Positions 43,502 to 52,222 of a stretch of 64,000 nucleotides of DNA are shown one piece after another (the first letter of the stretch is position 1; every line of letters starts with the position of its first letter). The position numbers and the translations under genes are program-made. This DNA is from Leptospira inadai serovar Lyme str. 10 (GTDB lineage Bacteria; Spirochaetota; Leptospiria; Leptospirales; Leptospiraceae). The stretch is from positions 186,001 to 250,000 of the forward strand of contig NZ_AHMM02000017.1 of assembly GCF_000243675.2 (NCBI RefSeq), read 5' to 3'. Under the pieces are notes generated by a model. The model made no database searches. It was not told the DNA's origin and saw only the letters and a program-made list of their open reading frames with translations.

Positions 43502-44604
43502 CTTTCGCCTTCCAAAGAGTTTAAAACCAAGTTCGCGATCGCAAGAGAAGATGTAATTCCGGGCGATTCGATTCCGAGGAGGTTCACAAGCCCGGGCATG
43601 CCGTGCTCTTTTTCCGTCTGTATAAGAAAATCCGCAAATTTTTCCTTAGGTCCATGCAACTTAGGTCGAATACCCGCATAGCTCGGCTGCAGCTGATCCG
43701 CATGAATTTGCGGGAGATACCTCTTTACGGAATCGTAAAATTTCAATCTTAAAATCTCCGGTACTGCATAATTCTCTTCCGTGACCCATTCAACGTCGGG
43801 CCCGAAACGTACGCCCCCCGCTAAGTCCAGCGTTAGATGCACTCCAAGTCCGCCGATTTGAGGTAGTGGATAAATCAGATGCGAGACTGCGATATTCGCA
43901 CCTGTTAAGGAAAAATAATGACCTTTCGCCATCTGAAAGGCTGGAAGCGCTTCTCTTGGGAAATCATGGATTTTTCCCAAGAAATCATAAGCGCCTAATC
44001 CGCAAGAGTTTATCACCTTTTTAGTGGTAAATTCGGTGCCGTCATTTAAAAGTATTTTCCAGTAACCCTGAATATGCTCCAGAAAAACCGGGCTTTTATT
44101 ACAAATTAAAGTTCCGTATTCCCCGTTTAGATCGGCTAGATAGGAGCTCATCAAATCTTTCGTTTCGACAATTCCTGTTTCGGGAGAATAAATGGCGGCC
44201 ACTGCACTGATATCCGGTTCTGCTCGTCTTATTTCCTCCTCGTTCCACAAGAACAGTTCATTGATCCCGTTTTGTTTCCCATTGGTATAGAGGGACTTCA
44301 GTTTCGGAATCTCATCCGACTCGACAGCAACGATCAATTTTCCCGTTTTTTTGAAAGGGACACCCCTTTCTTTACAATAATAGTAAAGAAGCTTTCTACC
44401 TTCGATACATAATTTGGTCTTTAAGGAATTAGCTCCATAGTAGATCCCTGAGTGGATTACCTCGCTATTCCGAGAACTGATCCCAGTACCGAACTGACTC
44501 TCTTTTTCCAGAACAAAAAAATTCTTCTTTCTTGCCGCCAGTTCTTTGCCGCAAGCCAATCCGATTACACCTGCGCCAAAAACCACATACTCAATATCAG
44601 CCAA
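43498..44604 (-). CDS. FAD-dependent oxidoreductase, LhgO-like (DAO family)
   Basis: A 368-residue flavoprotein. VVFGAGVIGLACGKEL near residue 7 is the FAD dinucleotide-binding motif. The next segment, FGTGISSRNSEVIHSGIYY, is the L-2-hydroxyglutarate oxidase (LhgO) signature. VNLLGIESPGITSSLAIA near the C-terminus completes the FAD site. LhgO oxidises L-2-hydroxy acids. Here it sits inside the glycan operon, coupled to the GmhA-like isomerase by 4 bp, so a 2-hydroxy acid made in sugar metabolism may be its substrate. No sugar-specific residue can be pointed at. Confidence 0.8.
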   Translation of the reverse strand: MADIEYVVFGAGVIGLACGKELAARKKNFFVLEKESQFGTGISSRNSEVIHSGIYYGANSLKTKLCIEGRKLLYYYCKERGVPFKKTGKLIVAVESDEIPKLKSLYTNGKQNGINELFLWNEEEIRRAEPDISAVAAIYSPETGIVETKDLMSSYLADLNGEYGTLICNKSPVFLEHIQGYWKILLNDGTEFTTKKVINSCGLGAYDFLGKIHDFPREALPAFQMAKGHYFSLTGANIAVSHLIYPLPQIGGLGVHLTLDLAGGVRFGPDVEWVTEENYAVPEILRLKFYDSVKRYLPQIHADQLQPSYAGIRPKLHGPKEKFADFLIQTEKEHGMPGLVNLLGIESPGITSSLAIANLVLNSLEGES

Positions 44605-44621
44605 ATATCACCGAATCCTAA

Positions 44622-45557
44622 TCATTTTCGAACATTACCGTTTACGAAATCCGAATATGCTAACCTTATACCTTCATTCAGGTCCGTTTTAGGCTTCCAA
44701 CCCAATTCCCTCAACCGGCTCGAATCCAAAAGTTTGCGCGGAGTTCCATCAGGTTTCGTCGAATCCAATGTAATTTCCCCCTGATAACCGACCGCCTCTT
44801 TTACAATCTCGGCCAATTCACGAATGCTTACTTCGCAACCACTCCCTACATTGATGGTCTCGTTCGATAAATAATTTTTCATCAAGAACACGCAAGCATC
44901 CGCCAAGTCATCGACGAACAAAAACTCTCGCAAAGGTTTTCCCGTTCCCCACATTACGACTTGCTTGCTATTCGATACTTTTGCTTCATGAAAGCGTCGA
45001 ATCAGGGCCGGAAGAACGTGCGAATTCATTGCATTATAATTATCTCCGATACCGTAGAGGTTCGTCGGCATAGCGGAAATAAATTGAGTGTGAAATTGCT
45101 TATTATAAAATTCGCACATTTTTAAACCGGCGATTTTAGCTATTGCATAAGCTTCATTAGTCGGTTCCAACAAGCCTGTTAGCAAAGAACTTTCCTTGAT
45201 CGGCTGTTCCGCGTATTTCGGATAAATGCAAGAAGATCCCAAAAAAAGGAGCTTCTTAACGCGATATATATAAGAGGAATGAATTAGATTATTCTGAATT
45301 TGTAAATTATTGTATATAAAATCGGCCGGATACGTATCATTTGCGTAAATCCCTCCGACTCGCGCGGCGGCGATAAAAACGTAATCCGGTCTGTATTCTT
45401 TGAAAAATCTCTCTACGTCTTCTTGACGAAGCAAATTCAATTCTTCCGAACTGTGCCCAATTACGTTCTTAAAACCTTCTTCACGCAGCACTCTATCGAT
45501 AGCGGATCCCACCATCCCGTAAATTCCGGCTATAAATATTCGAGCGTCTTTTTCCAT
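44622..45557 (-). CDS. fcl: GDP-L-fucose synthase-like SDR
   Basis: 311 residues from the ATG at 45555-45557, with AGAAGG about 11 nt upstream. The frame extends further to 45617, but the extension includes the 45608-45630 hairpin and is unlike the family, so I did not use it. [18 protein letters not shown] is the NADP loop, [10 protein letters not shown] the fcl-typical segment, [13 protein letters not shown] has the catalytic serine, and the tyrosine/lysine lie in [13 protein letters not shown]. Fcl epimerises and reduces GDP-4-keto-6-deoxymannose; with heptose genes nearby, a GDP-6-deoxyheptose is also possible. Confidence 0.9.
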   Translation of the reverse strand: MEKDARIFIAGIYGMVGSAIDRVLREEGFKNVIGHSSEELNLLRQEDVERFFKEYRPDYVFIAAARVGGIYANDTYPADFIYNNLQIQNNLIHSSYIYRVKKLLFLGSSCIYPKYAEQPIKESSLLTGLLEPTNEAYAIAKIAGLKMCEFYNKQFHTQFISAMPTNLYGIGDNYNAMNSHVLPALIRRFHEAKVSNSKQVVMWGTGKPLREFLFVDDLADACVFLMKNYLSNETINVGSGCEVSIRELAEIVKEAVGYQGEITLDSTKPDGTPRKLLDSSRLRELGWKPKTDLNEGIRLAYSDFVNGNVRK

Positions 45558-45607
45558 TAGATTAGAACCTTCTAATATTTTCCTCAAGGGGTTTCCGGAG
45601 TTTTCCA

Positions 45608-45630
45608 AAGCGATCATAGATCGCTTTTTT
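45608..45630 (+). terminator. Hairpin with T-run, reading plus-strand (antisense to the locus)
   Basis: A perfect 8-bp stem (AAGCGATC/GATCGCTT) with a 3-nt loop is followed by six T on the plus strand. It lies between the regulator and fcl. As a rho-independent terminator it points against the locus, so it would stop antisense transcripts from the left. On the minus strand the hairpin is preceded by A, not followed by T, so it is not a terminator for the operon; it could form a leader structure there. Confidence 0.5.
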
Positions 45631-45704
45631 CGACCCTATCCGGCAAGACAAATTCACCTGCAAAAAATAAACCTCATAAGATTGATTATATTGCGCATAA
45701 ATGG

Positions 45705-46046
45705 CTATACTGATCCAGGCTCTTCGGACATCCCGTCTTCCCGAATTCCCAATTTTTCCAACTCTTCCCTTAGCTCTTCATATTCTCTTTTCTTAATAGA
45801 ATAATAAGTCAGAGTTAACTTGATTTTCTCCTCAAGTCCGGAAGGGGTAAGAATATAAGCATAGGCCAGCTTATTCTTACTATTCTTAAAATTCTTCGCC
45901 TTGATCCAACCTTTCTCCAGGAGCGCCTTAAGACAGTAATTAGTCTTACCTAAGCTAATCCCGAGCGCACTAGCCAAATCTCTTTGGTTAAAGTCCGGAC
46001 GATCTTCGATCAGTTTTAAAATTTTATGCCTGAGTTCGTCGGTCAT
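45705..46046 (-). CDS. MarR-type EPS-associated winged-helix regulator
   Basis: About 113 residues from the ATG at 46044-46046; the longer frame (to 46157) adds 37 non-conserved residues. [46 protein letters not shown] is a winged helix-turn-helix, and the C-terminal 50 residues form a charged helix ([14 protein letters not shown]), as in EPS-associated MarR-family regulators (TIGR04176-type). It is the first gene of the 46-kb locus, downstream of a TTGACA promoter, and separated by about 150 bp from the fcl start. It probably controls the operon, perhaps by processive antitermination as other first-gene regulators do; the sequence does not show which. Confidence 0.85.
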   Translation of the reverse strand: MTDELRHKILKLIEDRPDFNQRDLASALGISLGKTNYCLKALLEKGWIKAKNFKNSKNKLAYAYILTPSGLEEKIKLTLTYYSIKKREYEELREELEKLGIREDGMSEEPGSV

Positions 46047-46175
46047 TGGATTTGCAAAACGGGAACGTTTCTGGCGAAGCCCCGGGAAAACCGGAAGGAA
46101 GAATGACGATTCTTCGGAATAAGTCCCCTGGACGTAGCTTCGCCCCTTGGGTCCCATTCCATTTAAATCGAGTCC

Positions 46176-46203
46176 AGTAAATTGGATAAAAGGCGAGTGT
46201 CAA
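46176..46203 (-). promoter_or_regulatory. Predicted promoter of the surface-polysaccharide locus
   Basis: On the minus strand TTGACA (46198-46203) is a perfect -35 element. After a 16-nt spacer TTTACT (46176-46181) is a four-of-six -10. Transcription would begin near 46169, leaving a leader of about 120 nt before the regulator's ATG (46046). The leader holds a G-rich stretch and a GGC-TTCG-CC-type small hairpin but no recognised riboswitch or ops element. I see no comparable promoter for the main gene run further left. Confidence 0.55.
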
Positions 46204-46249
46204 GAATTTTGTTCAAGATTTGAACGGACGAGCAGAGGATGGACAAGCG

Positions 46250-46547
46250 GAGGACAGAGCTCAGAAGACAGATGCATTCGCTTTGCTCATGCTAGACAGA
46301 AGCTGCATGGTGTTGGAAAAGTTACAGAAGCAGAGGAAAGATCCATTATAACACAAGAATCTTTCTCTAGAACGTGGAAATTTCGTTTATCAATGTTCTG
46401 TCCTCTGCAGAAGACAGAGGACAGAAGACTGAAGACAGTAGCTGCTCGAAGTTAGAAAGGCAGCTGTGGTAGAGGTGTTAGAATCTAATATAACACAGGA
46501 ATCTTTCGCTAGAACAGGGAATCTCCGCTCATCGATGTTCTGTCCTC
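46250..46547. repeat. Two diverged repeat units with inverted-repeat ends (MITE-like spacer)
   Basis: Unit 1 (about 46250-46405) and unit 2 (about 46417-46547) both begin GAGGACAGA and end TCTGTCCTC, which are inverse complements. The last 59 bp of each (46347-46405 and 46489-46547) match at 49 positions without gaps, offset 142. Where the units meet, TTCTGTCCTCT and AGAGGACAGAA form a perfect 11-bp inverted repeat with a 9-nt loop (46396-46426). There is no open frame of note. The structure fits a short non-autonomous element or an intergenic structured RNA repeat; no transposase is near. The whole interval 46158-46672 has no gene. Confidence 0.6.
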
Positions 46548-46565
46548 AGCCTTCTGTCCCAAAGA

Positions 46566-46592
46566 ATAGCACTATTTAATCACGAGTGCTAA
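46566..46592 (+). promoter_or_regulatory. CIRCE-like operator 1
   Basis: The right half GAGTGCTAA (46584-46592) is a perfect CIRCE half-site. The left half ATAGCACTA (46566-46574) matches the TTAGCACTC consensus at seven of nine, and the spacer is exactly 9 nt. HrcA, the heat-shock repressor, binds this inverted repeat. It sits about 80 bp upstream of the first Hsp20 ATG, consistent with heat-shock control of the pair. Confidence 0.75.
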
Positions 46593-46626
46593 ATTTTATA
46601 AAAAAAAGTTGAAACTTTTTTAAAAA

Positions 46627-46653
46627 TTGGCACTCTATATATATAAATGCTAA
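46627..46653 (+). promoter_or_regulatory. CIRCE-like operator 2
   Basis: TTGGCACTC (46627-46635; eight of nine against consensus), a 9-nt spacer made of TATATATAT, then AAATGCTAA (46645-46653; seven of nine). It lies 20 bp before the hsp20 ATG and would overlap an AT-rich -10 region (TATATATAA from 46636). The operators are 61 bp apart, centre to centre. I did not define the -35; TTGAAA at 46609 is possible but the spacing to TATATA is long. Confidence 0.6.
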
Positions 46654-46672
46654 TAAACAGGAGAGTTTAGAA

Positions 46673-47092
46673 ATGAGACACCAAGTCGACCTTTTCCATC
46701 AAATGCGCAGAATGCAAAACCGAATTCATAACCTATTTGATCCCGTATGGGAAGGTGGTCGCGCATTTCCCGCAGTAAATGTCTATTCCAACGAAGATCG
46801 GATCATCGTTACTGCCGAAGTCCCGGGTTTAAGTCCCGAAGATTTGGAAATTACCGTAGCTCATAATTTGCTTACGATCCACGGAGAAATCAAAGACCCT
46901 GCTCAAGAATCGGGAACTAAACCTCGTAGATTGGAACGATCTCGAGGAAAATTCAAACGGGCTCTCGAATTACCGGTCGCCGTCGATTCCGAGAAAGTAC
47001 AGGCCACTGTCAAGGATGGAGTTCTTACTCTAGCGCTTCCGGTCCAAGAGAGTGAAAAGCCGAGAAGAATCAAAATCGAAACCCAAGCCTAA
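46673..47092 (+). CDS. hsp20: Small heat-shock protein (Hsp20, alpha-crystallin family), first copy
   Basis: A 139-residue holdase chaperone. A short N-terminal arm (about 40 residues) precedes the alpha-crystallin domain (FPAVNVYSNEDRIIVTAEVPGLSPEDLEI to the end), with the conserved LTLALPV strand and the short C-terminal KIETQA tail. The ATG follows a GGAG Shine-Dalgarno. It is controlled by the CIRCE-like sites upstream. The following gene starts 18 bp after its stop, so they form an operon, as Hsp15/Hsp20 pairs do. Confidence 0.93.
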   Translation: MRHQVDLFHQMRRMQNRIHNLFDPVWEGGRAFPAVNVYSNEDRIIVTAEVPGLSPEDLEITVAHNLLTIHGEIKDPAQESGTKPRRLERSRGKFKRALELPVAVDSEKVQATVKDGVLTLALPVQESEKPRRIKIETQA

Positions 47093-47110
47093 ATAGGAGG
47101 AAATATAAAA

Positions 47111-47521
47111 ATGAGCATTGAAGAACTTACTAAAAATCAAGAAACTACGACCGATCAAAATAAATCGGATAACGAAAAGAAGGAAACCGATCGCAAACCG
47201 GTCTACACGCCTGCAACCGACGTTTATTCGGACGAAGAAAAATATCTCCTAGTGCTGGATCTGCCTGGCGTAAAGGAAAGCGATCTTGAGATTAGCTTGG
47301 AGAAAGATGAACTCAAGATCGTCGGCAAAACTTCCCTTATAGAAACCGATGGCAATTTGCGTTATTCCGAATATAGAACGGGAGACTACCGTCGAAGTTT
47401 CGCGATTTCGGAACCGTTAGACGAGGAGAAAATTTCCGCGGTACTTTCCAACGGAATTTTGAAAGTCACTCTTCCTCGCCGGAAGCCGTCGATTAAAAAA
47501 ATTGAGGTTAAAACAAACTAG
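47111..47521 (+). CDS. hsp20: Small heat-shock protein (Hsp20, alpha-crystallin family), second copy
   Basis: A 136-residue protein. The first 35 residues are polar and disordered (lysine, glutamate, threonine-rich), then the crystallin domain begins at TPATDVYSDEEKYLLVLDLPGV and ends with GILKVTLPRR, the conserved A-x-x-x-N-G-(V/I)-L end of the domain. It has an AGGAGG Shine-Dalgarno 9 nt before its ATG. It is the second gene of the Hsp20 operon and likely forms mixed or partner oligomers with the first. A rho-independent terminator follows at 47575. Confidence 0.93.
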   Translation: MSIEELTKNQETTTDQNKSDNEKKETDRKPVYTPATDVYSDEEKYLLVLDLPGVKESDLEISLEKDELKIVGKTSLIETDGNLRYSEYRTGDYRRSFAISEPLDEEKISAVLSNGILKVTLPRRKPSIKKIEVKTN

Positions 47522-47574
47522 ACCGAACTTCTTCACCTGAATCGAACGGACCACGCTCTGTTCAAACCGATTTG

Positions 47575-47601
47575 CCCGGGGATCCACTCCGGGATTTTTT
47601 T
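47575..47601 (+). terminator. Rho-independent terminator of the Hsp20 operon
   Basis: A GC-rich stem CCCGGGG/CTCCGGG (seven pairs, one G-U) with a five-nt loop is followed by A and seven T. It begins 53 bp after the second Hsp20 stop. It overlaps the first codons of a longer-looking open frame, which speaks against that frame's TTG start at 47572. Confidence 0.85.
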
Positions 47602-47626
47602 GCCATCTTCGATCGGCTCGAATTCT

Positions 47627-47995
47627 ATGGACTTACGAAGACATTATCTCTTCTTTCCCTATCCAACCTTTTCATGACGTTTGCATGGTATGGTCATCTG
47701 AAATTCTTCAGCGAATTACCGCTTTGGAAAACGACCCTGCTGTCCTGGGAAATCACACTCTTCGAATACATCCTTATGGTGCCTGCCAATAGAATCGGCT
47801 TCTCGGAGGAAGGATTCAGCGGCTTCCGGCTAAAGATCTTGCAGGAAATCATCACGATAACCGTCTTTATCGGATTTGCGAGTTTGATTTTAAAGGAAGA
47901 GATGAAATGGAATCCTGCTGTTAGTTAATTCTATTAGCGGTGGCATTCGCATTCTACGATAAAAAAAAAGAGACTTATATTAAATCGTCGGCGAG
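47627..47995 (+). pseudogene. DUF486 (DMT-like small membrane protein), frameshifted
   Basis: The frame to 47928 encodes KTLSLLSLSNLFMTFAWYGH and FEYILMVPANRIGF, both hallmarks of DUF486 small membrane proteins, about 115 residues with four helices. The predicted start TTG (47572) lies in the terminator, and no other in-frame start is near. An ATG at 47627 would give a normal N-terminus if one base were restored near 47633. At the other end the frame stops at PAVS, but the neighbouring frame continues ILLAVAFAFYDKKK, which is the expected last helix. Two single-base shifts suggest a decayed gene or sequencing errors. Confidence 0.6.
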
Positions 47996-48043
47996 CCGTT
48001 ATTTCTACAGAAAGTCCGTATCGGCCGCAATCCGGCAAACGCG

Positions 48044-48649
48044 TTAAACCTTATCCATCCAGGCCGCAATTTCTTTCGTCAGGTCTTCCGGATTCGTTCC
48101 CGTCGGGAACGCAGCCAAAATATTTCCCTTTTTATCGACTAGGTAGATTAACAAAGTATGATCCACTCCGTATCCTGATTCTTTAGCGGGAAGAATTACT
48201 TTTTTTGAAATTACTCCGAATCCTAACTGCAATGAATCGATATCCTTTTTGGAACCGGTTAGAGCCACCAGCGAATTTCCCGGAAAGGTCGAAACATACT
48301 TTTTCAAAACTTCCGGAGAATCTCTCTCCGGATCGACCGAAATAAAAACCGGCCTAACTCTGCCGGAGGAATCTTTTAATCCCTTTAGCGCCGAACCGAT
48401 CTCTTCGATAGCCAGAGGACACATATCCGGACAATGCGAGAATCCGAAATAAACTACGAATATATCCCCTTTTAATCCGGAAAGCGAGGTTACCTTCCCT
48501 TCCGTATCCTTGAGAGAAATCGTTTTCCATTCGGCAATCGGCGACTCGGACGCAAAACCCTGTTTTCTATTAAAAAATCGAGGAGCCAATCCGATTATGA
48601 CTCCGGCAAAAACGACGATAAAACCGATGATGATCTTTCGTAAATTCAT
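48044..48649 (-). CDS. SCO1/SenC family copper-delivery thioredoxin-fold protein
   Basis: A 201-residue membrane-anchored protein. Residues 5-24 are a single membrane segment. The thioredoxin-like domain contains VVYFGFSHCPDMCPLAIEEIG, the CxxxC copper site, and YGVDHTLLIYLVD has the third ligand histidine. SCO proteins deliver copper to cytochrome oxidase or to other copper enzymes. It is 46 bp downstream of the multicopper oxidase gene, so it may metallate that enzyme. Confidence 0.92.
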   Translation of the reverse strand: MNLRKIIIGFIVVFAGVIIGLAPRFFNRKQGFASESPIAEWKTISLKDTEGKVTSLSGLKGDIFVVYFGFSHCPDMCPLAIEEIGSALKGLKDSSGRVRPVFISVDPERDSPEVLKKYVSTFPGNSLVALTGSKKDIDSLQLGFGVISKKVILPAKESGYGVDHTLLIYLVDKKGNILAAFPTGTNPEDLTKEIAAWMDKV

Positions 48650-48695
48650 ATATCCTAATATACCTAATAACTTTAAAACCGGACTGCCGTAAGAT

Positions 48696-49721
48696 TCATA
48701 CCGCGACGATCCATCCCATTGCGCCCCTATCCGCCATATAAGTCTGGTGAGGATGAAACATGTACCTCCCCCGCTTCGTTAAGGTAAATTCCACAATCAC
48801 TCTTTCCGTCTGTCCGAGGGTAACTACGTCGGTATGTTCGTCCGGAGTCAGTTTTGTTCCGGTTCTAAAAACGTCAAACGTCTGAGAATGGAGATGAAAG
48901 GAAGCTATGGGATCGAACTCGGTCATATTCGCGATGTACAATCGGACTTTTTTTCCGACCGGGACCTTGATCGGAAAGCGATCATAAAATCCCGCCATGC
49001 CGTTCCAAGAATAAATATCATTCCTTCCCCTTTCATTCAAATCCCAACCGGAAAGAATCAGCATGTATTCAAGTGCAGGCGGTCGGCCTCCCGGCGGATC
49101 CACGATAAATCCGCCGTACAATCCCTTAGACATATGACTCGCCAACGGAGGAACATGACAATGATACGGATGAAATCCTATAGGTCCGGCCTGGATTTTA
49201 TAAAGCCGGTCTCCGCCCGGGATTACCGGTTCCCATCCGTCTTCTTGAGGATCATGGGTTCCATGAAAATGAATGGAATGCGGATGAGCGGATTGATTGC
49301 GAAAAAGAATTTCCATTCTTTGGCCTTCCTTGGCCCTAAGAACTCGTCCTGGAACGATACCGTCGAAGGTCCAAGCATTTACGATCGTATTATGCGCGAC
49401 CGTCAACGGAGTTTCTATAATATTGATCTCCGTTTTAAAGGACTTACCCGAGGGAGCCTCCGATACCGATTTATGTAATTCCATTCGATCCAAAAAACCG
49501 GAATCGGTAAACATAGGAGGATGAACCATGCTACCGTAGGAGTTGCCTCCGACAGCTCCGGGAAGCCGGACGGAGGTGACGCTTGAATTGATGGAAGTGG
49601 GAGTTGTTTTACAGAAGGCAGGATCGTCTTTTTTTTCGGAACCTATTCTTGCAAATCCCGATCCTGCTGCAAGACCGGCTCCTCCGAGCCCTAACCAGCG
49701 CAGGAATTCCTTACGATCCAT
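48696..49721 (-). CDS. Two-domain multicopper oxidase (NirK/laccase-like), exported
   Basis: A 341-residue protein. The first 30 residues look like a Tat-type signal (DRKEFLRWLGLGG, RK in place of RR). Domain 1 has SIHFHGTHD and GFHPYHCHVPPLASHMSKGLYGG, which supplies His-Cys-His and Met type-1 ligands. Domain 2 has SFHLHSQTFDVF and MFHPHQTYMA, with proline where the type-1 cysteine would be, so type-1 copper is only in domain 1, as in copper nitrite reductases and one class of two-domain laccases. The lengths fit a trimeric enzyme. The substrate (nitrite, Cu(I), phenolics) is not predictable. Confidence 0.8.
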   Translation of the reverse strand: MDRKEFLRWLGLGGAGLAAGSGFARIGSEKKDDPAFCKTTPTSINSSVTSVRLPGAVGGNSYGSMVHPPMFTDSGFLDRMELHKSVSEAPSGKSFKTEINIIETPLTVAHNTIVNAWTFDGIVPGRVLRAKEGQRMEILFRNQSAHPHSIHFHGTHDPQEDGWEPVIPGGDRLYKIQAGPIGFHPYHCHVPPLASHMSKGLYGGFIVDPPGGRPPALEYMLILSGWDLNERGRNDIYSWNGMAGFYDRFPIKVPVGKKVRLYIANMTEFDPIASFHLHSQTFDVFRTGTKLTPDEHTDVVTLGQTERVIVEFTLTKRGRYMFHPHQTYMADRGAMGWIVAV

Positions 49722-49733
49722 TCTCGACCTCTA

Positions 49734-50048
49734 TTAAAATTTTGCCAACGAGGAGACAAGGATCACTAAAATCAGCAGTCCTCCTCCTCCGTAGACAAGA
49801 GATTTCTTGGCCCAATCCGGTATCTTAGATCCGCCGAAGATATGATACGCGGCGGCACCCAAAAGCGGAACTACCACGATCGCGGCAGTCCAGAGACTTC
49901 CTTGTTTAGGAGTGACATCCTCCCTCTTGGCTAAATCCACGAGAGCCAAGGAAGCCCATAACGCGAAAAGTATGTACGGAAGATAATAACCGTAAAAATT
50001 AAATAGAAGCGTAAAAAAACCGGGATCAAAAATTTCATTCGTATTCAT
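49734..50048 (-). CDS. Small membrane protein (phospholipase-D-N-like helices)
   Basis: A 104-residue protein with three membrane helices (residues about 17-37, 53-72, 83-102). It contains GYYLPYILFALWASLALVDL and VPLLGAAAYHIFGGSKIPDW, similar to PLDc_N-type helical modules. The same pattern is repeated in the C-terminal part of the 50116-52113 lipoprotein (see finding), so it is a paralogue of that module. It lies between the multicopper oxidase and the cupredoxin-beta-helix protein in one gene run. The function is unknown. Confidence 0.7.
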   Translation of the reverse strand: MNTNEIFDPGFFTLLFNFYGYYLPYILFALWASLALVDLAKREDVTPKQGSLWTAAIVVVPLLGAAAYHIFGGSKIPDWAKKSLVYGGGGLLILVILVSSLAKF

Positions 50049-50115
50049 AAAAATCTCCTAATGCAATAAAATATAAAATCGTTATATATCAAAAAAGCGT
50101 CGTTATTTTCCGGGA

Positions 50116-52113
<1,998 letters not shown>

Positions 52114-52157
52114 CGGAACTCCTCTTATTTATGAGCTTTTGCTCACCTTCTGCAATA

Positions 52158-52163
52158 ATTATA
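52158..52163 (-). promoter_or_regulatory. Predicted -10 of the copper cluster
   Basis: TATAAT on the minus strand, about 45 bp before the lipoprotein ATG, which has an AGAGGAG Shine-Dalgarno. No good -35 is seen at 16-18 nt. The 14-bp palindrome at 52186-52199 covers the place where the -35 would be, so an activator or repressor may act here. Confidence 0.45.
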
Positions 52164-52185
52164 TTGAAACCTTACTGACACAATC

Positions 52186-52199
52186 ACTTTTTAAAAAGT
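52186..52199. promoter_or_regulatory. Perfect 14-bp palindrome upstream of the copper cluster
   Basis: ACTTTTTAAAAAGT is its own reverse complement. It lies upstream of the TATAAT at 52158-52163 and may be an operator. AT-rich palindromes arise by chance, so confidence is low. Confidence 0.3.
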
Positions 52200-52222
52200 T
52201 TATTTTCAACCAATTGTTATCA

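Noticed and set aside
46250..46547. CRISPR array
   Set aside because: There are only two long, diverged units with inverted ends, no regular spacers and no cas genes.
47572..47928. DUF486 frame read from the TTG at 47572
   Set aside because: The TTG is inside the Hsp20 terminator and the frame lacks both proper ends, so I reported a frameshifted gene instead.
48834..49478. 214-codon open frame on the plus strand
   Set aside because: It lies antisense to the multicopper oxidase, has no recognisable motif or Shine-Dalgarno, and its composition is that of the complement of a real gene.
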